Origin: Monarcha castaneiventris obscurior
Taxonomy: Eukaryota; Chordata; Aves; Passeriformes; Monarchidae
Assembly (NCBI GenBank): GCA_026261815.1
Contig: JAMPIT010000511.1
Coordinates: 2,961,001 to 3,025,000 of the forward strand
Length of the DNA stretch: 64,000 bases
Reading direction: 5' to 3'
The position numbers and the translations under genes are program-made. The notes below the pieces were generated by a model. It was given only the letters and a program-made list of their open reading frames with translations, did not search any database and had not been told where the DNA came from. Below, in pieces: positions 54,838 to 64,000 of this stretch (position 1 is the stretch's first letter; every line of letters begins with the position of its first letter).

Positions 54838-55035
54838 GACCTTTTTTTAGAAAATTGCGGAAGTCAGGCTGGTGTCAACAGTAACTAATTATTTAAAATC
54901 TGAAACTGGAATAATTAGCCCAATTAACAGTCTCAGGTGACGTCTGATTCCATCTGATAACGGCCCAAGGAAGAGGGAAATTAATTAACCCATCAGCCTG
55001 ACATTTGTAGGTCGCCACTGGCTCCTCATGACGTC
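54838..55035. promoter_or_regulatory. AT-rich island, candidate conserved enhancer 1
   Basis: About 200 bp of AT-rich, complex sequence in GC-rich flanks with TAATTA-type homeodomain sites (ACTAATTATTTAA, GAATAATTAGCCCAATTAAC, AAATTAATTAACCC) and a full cAMP-response palindrome TGACGTCA near its right end. It looks like an enhancer under selection; conservation is not testable here. Confidence 0.4.
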
Positions 55036-55794
55036 AGGGTGGGAGCAGGGCTGGTTTGGGGGGGTCCCATCTCTCTCGGTGCAAGGAATCTGCACTCTTT
55101 GGGGGTGTCAGTGCAGGGAGGGGCTGTGGGTGAGCCCAGGTGCCACCTGGGGGAGATGGACTGGGGGTTGCTGGGTGTGGGGTGCTGCTGTCCGAGGCCA
55201 GGGTGCTGGGCAGGGGGACGGGCTGGGTGTCCCCCAGAAATGCCACAGCCGGTCCGTGTGTGAGGCAGCTGTGGGCCTTTAAGGTTGCTGTGGAAACGGT
55301 GCTGCTCATTACCGGGAGGAGCCTCCTGCTCTCCAGGCAGGGCCCCCCCATCCCTGCAGGAGGGGACCCCCACTCTGGGCACCTGGGACTCCACAGACCC
55401 CCGTGTCTGCGGAGGGACATGGCGAGGGCACGGCTGTACTCGTGCAGGTGGGTGGCCTTGGGTCTGTAACCCCCTCCAGCACGGACCCCCCACCCCAGCT
55501 TGCCCTTGGCATGGCTGGTGGTGCCAGGTAGGGCTGTGGGTGCCTGGACACACCTGGACACGCCTGGACCCACATGGACACACATGGACACGTGCACCCT
55601 GACCTGCCCGTGCAGCCCAGCCGTGTTCCCAAGGCCCCTCGGGACCCTCTCCTCACACCTCGGCTGGCACAGGGACCTGGCTTGGCAGCCGGGCTGTGCT
55701 GCCTCCCCCCTGGCATGGCATAGGGCCCATGGGGAGCAGAGTGTGCCAAGGCAGAGCCCCCGGCTGCAGCCCGGTGCCGCGCACAGCTCTTGGA

Positions 55795-56205
55795 GTTTTA
55801 ATGAGGTAAATTGTATAAAAAGCTCAGTTTGCCCTAAATGCCCATCCCTGCGTGAAGCTGCTGCGGCACAGCCCGGGCATACCCCGGGAGCAGGGCAGGG
55901 GGCTACGGGGCTGGGCACATGCTCCCGGGCTGGGCACGTGGCAGCAGCAGGAGGAGGAGGAGGACGAAGGCGGTTTAGCACATTTGCAATCATTTCCCTC
56001 CTCCCCCCCAAGTTTACAGCTTACCTCAGCGGCTTATCAGCCTCCAATCTCATTAAATCAGGCAAATTGTAGCATCTGATATTTTATGGAGATTAAGGTG
56101 TGCGCCCAGACTCTATAATTATCGGCAAAGATGTATTTACAATACCTTGTTGCTAGTAAACAAAAAATAACTTCAGATCAAAGCTCTCTTACAGGGGAAT
56201 AAATC
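55795..56205. promoter_or_regulatory. AT-rich island, candidate conserved enhancer 2
   Basis: Two blocks (55795-55850 and 55975-56205) contain TTTAATGAGGTAAATTG, CTCATTAAATCAGGCAAATT, ATCTGATATTTTATGGAG and AGTAAACAAAAAAT (forkhead-like). They stand out from the surrounding GC-rich, low-complexity DNA. Confidence 0.38.
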
Positions 56206-56774
56206 TGCCCATCGAGCCCCGCTGAGGCGCACGGCAGGGAGACACCGGAGCCGTGCGGGGTGGGTGGGCATTGCGGGGGGACATGTGGGGGGTGTTTCGG
56301 GGATGTCCCCGGTCCCACGTGGCCGCTGCAAGTCCCAGGTGCTGGATCCATCCCCAGAGTCTCCCTTGCTGGCATCTCCCGTGAGAGCCTGGTTGCACCC
56401 ACCCCTCCAGCCATGGCTCCACCGGGGATTTCCACCCCAGGGACCTCCCTGCTGAGACAAGACCGGGATTTATCGGCACATGTGCGTTGCCCCTGGATTC
56501 CTCACGGCGGTGGGAGCGCTGCGGATTACCGATGTGGTGACGCTGGTTTATTGCTGCCTGAAGTGGATTTATCCGTGCGGCAGGGCCTGGGCTCGCTGCC
56601 GGTGTAAATCACCACGGCACGGCTGGCAGGAGCCTCAGCGCTGTGGCTGCATCCCGACAGGCCCTTGGCATTCCAGCCTCCCCGGGGGTTCGTGGCCGGG
56701 CTCCCTGTGGGACTGTGCGCTCCACACCACGGATCAGCTGCCCCTTCTCCATCTCACTCTTGTGCCCACTGAAA

Positions 56775-56935
56775 CGAGAATAAAATGGTGATAATGCTGC
56801 AGACGTTCTCTGGAAAGGGCTCTGAGGCAGATGAAAAGCCCTACTTAAGAGTGAGGCCATTATTATTAATAACTCGGAGCGAGGCTGTAAATTCAGCCGA
56901 CACAGCTATTATGGGAAATGAACCTGCTCCCGTGC
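56775..56935. promoter_or_regulatory. AT-rich island, candidate conserved element 3
   Basis: Unique sequence with GAATAAAATGGTGATAATGC and GGCCATTATTATTAATAACT. There is no coding potential. Confidence 0.28.
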
Positions 56936-58964
56936 TGGATCACAGGCTGCCAGGTGTGGGATGGGGATGGGCACAGGAAAGCGGGGCTGGATGGCCCCGT
57001 GGCTGCTGGCTGGGTCCTGCCCACAGCCCTGGGGCAGCATGGCCAGAGAGGACAAAACCTTTGGGCTGTCACTGGCTCCATCTGGGCTCTCTGGGATGAC
57101 TTCTTGGCTTTTCTGGGAAGGCTGGATGTGTGAGGGAGGGATCCTGGAGCACAGGCCTCCTCCCAGAGGGAAAGGAGGTAACTGAGCTTTGCAACAAGGC
57201 TGAGACCTGGCCCAATCTCAGGTCAGGGGTGATGCAGGATGTGAGGAGCATGGCCAGAGCTGGGTGCTGGGAGAGGGGCCAGGGTGGTGCCGCTGGCATG
57301 AGGCTGGGCTGGGCAGGAACCACCGTGGCCTGGGCTGACTGTGCCCATCTGGGGAGTGCCCAGGGCAGTATCACACCTTGGCAAAGGTTGCATTAAAATA
57401 AAAATAGCCTGGTACCATTCAGTGCCCGGTGCCTGCAGCCAGGTCAGCAAAAGGCAAAGAGCTGCCACGGCTCCCGTTCCATCAGGATGATTTCACCTCT
57501 GGCACTGCCACCCCTGAGTGGGGCAGCCCCGGGGCTGGCAGGTGCCCAGGGAGCCAGAGCTGGGTGTGGGGCTGGGCAGGGGGTGTGGAGTGCCATGAGG
57601 GTGCCACACGGGTGTCACGGGGGTGTGGAGCAGCGGCCATGGGCTCGTGGTGCTGCCTGCACCCGGCTCAGGAGCTTCTGCGGGGGAACAAGCTTTGATA
57701 TAAATATCTTTTTGCTCAGCACACGACCTACTTTCCAGACAATGCCATTAGCCTCCCGACTCCCTCATTCATCTTCTGCCGTCCTCCCCCAGCCCGCCCC
57801 GCACCGGCACCCGCGCCAGCACGGCACACCGGCCATGGAGTGGTGAGCCAGGATGGGCACCTGGCTCGGTGGCACCATGGGGACCCCGTGCTGGGCTTGG
57901 GGCCAGCCAGCAGCCCTGTTCCTGCAGCTGGCAGGGGGCTGTTCCTGCCTGTCCTCTGTCCCTGCTCTGGTTTTGTAGAGGGTGGCCAGGTCCCCTTGGG
58001 GGTTTCTCCACCCCATCCCACAGGATACTCAGATCTGCCTCCAGCCCCATTCCCTGCAAAGTCCATGCCCTGGCTGGCAAATGGCCTCATGTGGGAGATA
58101 AGTCCGTGTGCCTTCTTTTCACATTGCTACAGCCTCATCCAGGGACATCCTCGCCCAGGCACAGCTTTGTTTGGTATGTTCTGGTCAGGGCAGAGGGGAA
58201 CACAGCGAAGCAGCCACGCATTGGCTCAGGGCTGGCCCAGGGGCAGCGTGTGGGGTCAGCACCCCTCCTGGGCACCCCCAGAGCATCCCTGGTGCTGGGC
58301 CCACGCACGTGGTTCATCTGAGGACGATGCCAAAGGAGCTCCCACGTGCTGTCAGAGACTGTGCTGTGCAGTTGGCAGCCAGTGAGTGGCTGGCAGGATT
58401 AGGGGCAGGTTGGGCAGAGGGTGCCCGGTCCCACTGGCATGACACTGCCCAGCCCCTCTGGCTAGTGGGGACAGCCCTGACATCGGTTTTCCCCCAAGAG
58501 CTGAAAACCCCTCTCCAGGCCCACCACCTGCACACCTCCGTGCACCCCGATGATGAACCCCCGCTCCTCCCCTGCAGCTAAAATTAAATATTCGATTTGT
58601 ATTGCTGGTAAATCCTGCAAATCTCTTTTATCTCTAAGCTGTTGTAGCAGGAATATCGGTGGTGTAATCTCCGTGGGGGCTCGTCCCGCTGCCCTTCACA
58701 GCTCCTCAGCTTGGACCATGCTCCCTTTTCCCCACATTTCCCTCTGGGATGCTTCTGGTGGTGGAGCAGGTCTCCAGTGCCAGCAGCAGAGCACCCCACG
58801 GCACCCATCCTGCGGGTGCTGCCGGCTTCGGGGACAAGGGTGTGCGTGGTCCCCAAACTGTGATGGAGGTGCCCTTGCCCAGGTGATCCAGGTGGTCTCA
58901 CCAGAGTGTCCCCCATGCCTGCCGTGTCCTCACTCACCAGCTGTGTCCCCCCCCCTCGCTCTGT

Positions 58965-59060
58965 CCCCGCGCTAAGAGCTTTGTGCAGAATTATGTATTT
59001 AAATATTTAGGTTTTCATCAGCTTTGCAAATTAAGCCCATCCATTAAAGCGGCAGTTTGG
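58965..59060. promoter_or_regulatory. AT-rich island, candidate conserved element 4
   Basis: Contains GTGCAGAATTATGTATTTAA, ATTTAGGTTTTCATCAGC and TTTGCAAATTAAGCCC. The ATTTGCAT-like (POU) and homeodomain-like sites are suggestive only. Confidence 0.28.
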
Positions 59061-61275
59061 GTCCTCTGCTGGCGAGCTGGGCTGTGCCATGCCTCGGGCT
59101 CGCTGTGCTCATCCCAGCCCTGGCCCCAGGGGATGCAGCCTGGGAATGGGACGTGATGGCCCGGAGCATTCCTGCCGGCAACAGGGACCGAGGGCTCCCC
59201 TTCCCCGCCGTTCCTGGAAACTCCGGGCCCTGCGGCCCCGCTGCGGGAAGAGCCGTGGGAGGGGACGGTGCTGGGAAGGGAACCGGTTGGGATGGGTGTT
59301 ATTCGGGGTTGGAGTGGAGAGTGCCGCGTGCCGGGGAAAGCAGGATGAGGAGCAGCGCTGGTGACAGGTGAGAGCCCTGGCTCAGCCAAGCACTGGCAGG
59401 AGCAGAGCAGGGATGGAAGTGCCAGCCTGCTCGGGGCTCACTGCGAGCCAAGCTGGAGATGGAAGGGTCAGCCTGCCCAGGGGCTTGGAGGGAATGGGCA
59501 GGGAGTAGCCAGAGATTGTCACTGCTCCCGTGCTCAGTGCTAAGGCTGTGCTGCCCTGAGATCACCAAAGAGGCTTTGGAGTGATCCTTGGCTTAAGTCA
59601 TTACATGGCATGGCCAGGAGGTAAGTGGCTCTTTAAGCATGGCCCGTCTGGTGGCTCCGTGCAGGTGGGAGGGAAAAATGGGGGTGATGGGGAAATGGGG
59701 TTCATCCAGCACCGCTACCAGCTGGGGCCCCTGGCACAGCTGCAGGGCCTGAGGGAGCTGCCATGGCCCTCAGTGCCGCTGGCACAGGCAGGTCTAATTC
59801 TCGGGGGATGCTGGAGCCCATCGCCCACCTGGGGCACTGCTGGTCATTGGAGTGAAGTGCCCCGTGGGAATGTGGGCAGAGCCCCCAGGGCGAGTGTGGC
59901 ACAGGGGGATGTCCCTGATCGTCCCTTCCCTTTGCTGCAGGTGAACATCAGGCTGTGGTCTCTCCATCCCTCTGGGCTCCCCAGTGTGGCCTGCATGCCC
60001 CCCTTTCCCATCAAGCCCTGGAGGACACCAGAGGAGTGTGCTGGCTGCCGCTGGCCCCAGGCGGTGTGGGCAGATGTCGAGTGTGCCCATGGGAGGGTAG
60101 CTGTCCGTGGGCATCACCGGTGATGGGTGCTCATCCATGTGCTGCAGCGCCCACAAACCCTGTGCCAGCTGGGGTCCCTGGACCCCTGCCTAGCCTGGGG
60201 GTTGGGTCCCTCCAGGGTGATCTTCCAACTCAGTCGGCTGCGCTCCTAATGCTCCGGCTCTGGGGTCCCAGCTCTGGCAGCTGATGTCCCGTGTGCCATG
60301 TCCTGGCTCCTGTGGGCAGGATGAGCATCGCTGGTGGGGCCGAGGGAGCTGGAGGTGCCTGTGCCATGGGGCTTCTCACCCCTGCAGGCCCTTCCTCTGC
60401 CTGCACCTCCACAGGGATTCTGCCATGGCCCATTCCCCATGCCACCTCTTTCCTTCTCAGCCAACTTCCTGGGATCTGGCTGCCAGGCCTGGGTGTTCCC
60501 CATCCTAAAGGGCTTTTGAAGATGTGGCTCTTCCACCAAGATCTGGGTTTGGGCTTTGCAGGGATGGAGTGCCAGACTCCTCTCTCCGCTGGCTTTACCT
60601 TGGCAGCTCCAGGATGCTCCAGCTCCCTTGCACACCTGGCACAGCAGCACGGCTCTTGCCCCCAGAGAATCAGGTCTGGGACCAGGGTGGGTGGTCCTGT
60701 GCTGTGTGTGCTGTGCAGGAAGGGGGTTCCTGTTCACCCCGTGGTGGCAGCAGCCAGAGTCACTGGTGCTGTGGCGGGGAGTCCCAGCGCTGGCGGCCGT
60801 GCCGAGATCCCTGGCAGCTGGGAGCGTCGTGGCCGTATTTCCTCGCTCTGCTCCAGGAGTAATTGCTCTGATGGGGACGTGGGGCAACTCCCATCCCTCT
60901 CCCGGCATGGTAATGAGTGAAGAAGACTCAAAGACAAATGGCTCATTAAGAAGCAGTGCTGCATTGCAGGATTTTTCATCCCACCAACCGCTGCATCAGC
61001 AGAGGCAGCACCTCTCACGCTCGCTCTCCCAGCCCTGGAGAAGGAGCTGTCAGGCAGCTGGGGCTGGTGCCAAAATTAATCATGTGCTTAATAACGCGCC
61101 CGGCCCGTCGAACGGCCTGTCCTCAGCCTCCCGGCGTGTGGAGTGGGGCGGTCATGCTGGGCTGGAGCCGTGGGGCACCGTGCATTTGGGTTTGGTGCTT
61201 GGGAAGTGCCTGTGCTCGGCAAGAAAGGACGTGCCAGGGCAGGGCTAAACCAGGAGAGATGCTCCCGACCTTGGG

Positions 61276-61400
61276 GTGCCAGAGGCCCTCAGTTATGTCG
61301 GGGGGCCAGAGCACCCCAGCTCTGTGGAGGTGCCAGGCTCCCCCAGATTTGTCGGGGTGCCAGAGCGCCCCAGGATTGTCAGGGTCCCAGCCTTCTGTGC
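61276..61400. repeat. degenerate minisatellite (about 31-bp period)
   Basis: Units of the form GGTGCCAGAGCNCCCCAG-(T)NTGTCGGG recur four times, clearest around 61276, 61308, 61339 and 61357. Confidence 0.75.
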
Positions 61401-61683
61401 TGAGCAGCACAGTGCTTACGGCCCTTCTCAGTGGCCTGGGTAAGCATTTCTTTCTCCACTCACATTTGCAGTTCCTCAGCTCGTGCTCATCTTTCATGAC
61501 TTTTTAAAAATCTCGCTTCATCCCTTTTTTCCAGCGGTGCCCGGTTGGATCCTGCCCCTCGCAGCCCTCTGCAGGCAGTGCCTGCCTGCAGCTGCTCTGT
61601 TTTCTTTTATTAACAGTAATTGGTTTTGATTTCCTGATTGCAGCCAGTGTATTTTCTGTGATCTTTGCATCCTGCTCACACTG

Positions 61684-61803
61684 TTTTCCTCTTTCCCTTT
61701 TCCTTTTTCCCCTTCCCCCTTTCTCTTTCCTTTTCCTCTCTTTTTTTCCCCTTTCCTTTCTTATTCCCTTTCCCTTTCTTCACCTTTCCCTTTCCCCTTT
61801 CTG
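61684..61803. repeat. 120-bp nearly pure pyrimidine tract (plus strand)
   Basis: Only T and C, apart from isolated A bases, arranged as CCCTTTTCCTTTTTCCCC-like blocks with local mirror symmetry. Such tracts can adopt triplex (H-DNA) structure. It encodes nothing. Confidence 0.9.
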
Positions 61804-61849
61804 TGCTAAATTAGGTGATGTCTTACTAAGCCCCTCTTTTTTTTTCCTC

Positions 61850-62110
61850 CAGGCTGAGTAAATTTTACTAATTCAGCCTCATAAAATAACAGAGCAATTA
61901 GTAATAAAATAAAATGTTTGCTTTCCACAACCCTTCTCGCTTACAATGAGCTTGGAAAGAGTAAATAGATTAAAAGCACGGCGGAAATGACCTGGCAGTA
62001 TTCCACATTTATTTTCTTCCGACGACCGTAGATCAAATTTGCTCAGCCCCTAAGTGGGAAAACCACTTTATTTTATTTTTTTCCCGGCTCCAGCTCGAGT
62101 GCGATGCCGG
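61850..62110. promoter_or_regulatory. AT-rich island, candidate conserved element 5
   Basis: Complex AT-rich sequence after the pyrimidine tract: TTCAGCCTCATAAAATAACA, GCAATTAGTAATAAAATAAA, AGTAAATAGATTAAAAGC. There is no open frame of note. Confidence 0.3.
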
Positions 62111-62609
62111 GCGCTCACGCTGCGTGTTTGTTCTCTGCTGCTTTCATCCCAAGCCATAAAGGTCCCCAGCAGGACCCAAGCTGGCAGAACCTCGCATTAA
62201 TTTGCAGAGGAGAACGGGCCGAGTTCGCGCCTCTCCCAGGCTGGAAGCTGGAAAAAAGTCCCTTTGCTGACGCTGGAAAGCTGGGGTGGCGGGAGGAAGC
62301 TTTGTGGAGCGAGCGGCCGGATCCGGAGCAAATGAAAGTCGATGGCGAGGTGGCCGCTGGGCTGGCTCCGGCACCCGCTGGCAGGGAATTGCATAACAGG
62401 ATGGAACTGGGGATGGTTTTGGGGCTAAACTGGGTGAAACACGTGGCCGTGGCCGTGCGGAGCTGTCCCCGTTGCTGCGCTGGTGTGGGGTGGCCTCGGG
62501 GGAGGATGGAAGGCTGGGCTGATAAAAAATACACAGGGAGGTGGGTCAGGCTGGTTTTGGGGAGGGACACCCTTGCTCTGGCTTCATACCCCTCCTGTTC
62601 CTCCCCCAG

Positions 62610-62692
62610 AGCCTGCTGCCCCTGGGATTCCCAGCGTGGAAGAGCTGCTGCGGGCAGGGCCATGAGGACAGCATCCCCCTGAGCGCTGGGCG
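62610..62692 (+). other. candidate 5' untranslated exon (DLGAP3?)
   Basis: A strong pyrimidine-tract acceptor (CCTGTTCCTCCCCCAG) precedes 62610 and a consensus donor (GGGCG|GTGAGTGCC) follows 62692. The 83-nt exon contains one short frame, ATG at 62662 reading MRTASP-stop, which would act as an upstream frame. Both splice sites are good but there is no protein evidence. Confidence 0.35.
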
Positions 62693-63254
62693 GTGAGTGC
62701 CACCAACAGGCTTCACTGGGACCCTGGCATGGGCTGCCCATGGTGGGGCTGCTGGGGAAGGGCAGGGAGCCAGGAGCTCCCTGAGTGCAGGGCCATCAAC
62801 CCCAGCTCTTGGGCTTAGACCTGGAAATGCTGGAAAACCCAGTCTTGCCCTGGGTCGGGCAGTTTGCCAGCCCCAGACACTGTGGTAGGGTTTTGAAGTC
62901 CTCTCACCTCCCCACTGTTGTTCCTGGAGCTGGAGGAAAGATGGGAGGATCCTGCATGCTATGGGGTCCCAGGGAAACTCGAGCTCCTGATGGGTCTGCC
63001 CTGAATCCCTGTAGCCCTGGGCCTTGGCACGGCGCTGCCTCCAAGGCAGGGATCTCATGGGGCAGCTGCTGGGAAGTGGAGCTGTCTCTGCCAAGTGCTC
63101 CTGTGGGAAATTAAGCAGGAGGCTGAAATTCAGGATGGCCTGGAGCACCAGGGACTACGAGCCCCTCTCCTCCCTGTGTTGACCCTCACAATGGGGAGAG
63201 ACATCAGAGGGAGGTGGTGGTGGGGAGCTGCTGGTGGGAGTTTCCGCAGGCTCT

Positions 63255-63395
63255 GGATGCAATAAAGGCAAGAAGTGAGTTATTTGTAATGGTAATTATG
63301 CTCTTCCAGTTTATCCTAGCATATAATTGTGTGGGCGGTAGGTTCCCACTGGTGGTAATTACCCTGGTGTTAAATGGCACAAAATTCAGCTGGGC
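63255..63395. promoter_or_regulatory. AT-rich island, candidate conserved element 6
   Basis: Contains GTTATTTGTAATGGTAATTA, CTAGCATATAATTGTGTGGG and GGTGGTAATTACCCTGGTG, with repeated GGTAATTA sites including the palindrome GGTAATTACC. It is isolated within GC-rich DNA. Confidence 0.35.
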
Positions 63396-64000
63396 TGGGT
63401 TTTTCCCCCCTGACTTGAGTCTGTGCTTTGGTGGCACAAATCCCTCCATCCCGAGGGCTGCGCAGTGGATTGGCCTTCGGCGGGACACAGCTCCAGCTCT
63501 CGGCCATCTGCCCATGAGCCACGCTCTGGCTGACTGCCCCAGTCCCATGTGCCAGCCTCCTGCCCACACTGCCCTCCTGGGACAGGGGAGAGGAGTGGGC
63601 TCGGCCTCTCCCATGCTCCGCACGTGGCCATCCCTGCTGGCACATGGGAACAGGGACTCTGGGCTGTGCTGCCTGTGCTGAGCCCCACGGGATCACTCCC
63701 GACCCCTTCTCCATCCCGAGGTTGCCCTCAGAGAGCCCGGCTGGTCCCTGGGCAAGGCATAGACACCTGCGTCGCCTGGGTGAGAGGGGACACGGATCCT
63801 TCACCACGGCACGTTCCCACCCGCTGCCAGCGCTCCGCAGGTGCGGGGGAGCAGCGGCGCTGCCTCGCCGGCGGTTCCGGTGTTGTTGAATTCCTGCACC
63901 TGCTGAGCACAAAAGCCCGGCGGGCTCGTGCTGACGGGCTACGCAGATATTTTGACTCCTTCTTGCTGCCGCGGCAGCAATATTTGGATCAGCTGAGAGC

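Larger units (their letters stand above)
47074..64000 (+). other. presumed 5' introns of DLGAP3 (no supported coding exon)
   Basis: 17 kb of GC-rich DNA with many spurious open frames but no domain I recognise. It contains a second CpG island with donor (52050), an untranslated-exon candidate (62610-62692), several minisatellites and AT-rich islands that look like conserved non-coding elements. The assignment to DLGAP3 is inferred from gene order. Confidence 0.35.

Overview
This window reads as nuclear DNA of a bird, probably a passerine. Several 3'-truncated CR1 retroposons carry the avian-type 3' end, and their wording matches passerine CR1 as I remember it. The genes are vertebrate and intron-containing, introns are compact, and the right half is very GC- and CpG-rich, as on a microchromosome. 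No bacterial operon, CRISPR array, tRNA or rRNA gene was seen.

The gene order matches human 1p34.3 read in the opposite direction: ZMYM4 (minus) <- | -> SFPQ (plus) -> TMEM35B (plus) -> [a PTAFR-like receptor] -> the presumed 5' end of DLGAP3 (plus). ZMYM1 and ZMYM6, which lie between SFPQ and TMEM35B in human, are not seen here.

Region by region: 1-10.95 kb holds the first two coding exons of ZMYM4 on the minus strand, separated by a 10.75 kb AT-rich intron. A CpG island with NRF1-like sites at 10.7-11.5 kb is its promoter. 11.5-22.4 kb is an intergenic spacer holding most of the CR1 copies. 22.4-30.4 kb is the complete 10-exon SFPQ gene (639 aa predicted), with a CCAAT-rich TATA-like promoter and a polyA signal. 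30.4-37.6 kb contains a chain of at least three downstream alternative SFPQ 3' exons. The first would end SFPQ as ...GSDM-VKMKAE-stop, closely resembling the human short isoform. 39.6-41.2 kb is the three-exon TMEM35B gene (139 aa) with its own CpG island. 42.2-44.7 kb is a class A GPCR (334 aa, one coding exon, probable 5' untranslated exon) most like the platelet-activating factor receptor. 46.6-64 kb has two CpG islands with splice donors, one more untranslated-exon candidate, minisatellites and several AT-rich islands. I interpret it as the promoter and long 5' introns of DLGAP3, whose coding exons would lie beyond the window.

How the genes work together: SFPQ is a paraspeckle and splicing factor, and its own 3' end looks built for regulated alternative splicing with NMD-type outcomes. 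ZMYM4 and SFPQ are divergently transcribed from separate CpG-rich promoters about 11 kb apart. The other genes are neighbours by conserved synteny, not a functional cluster.
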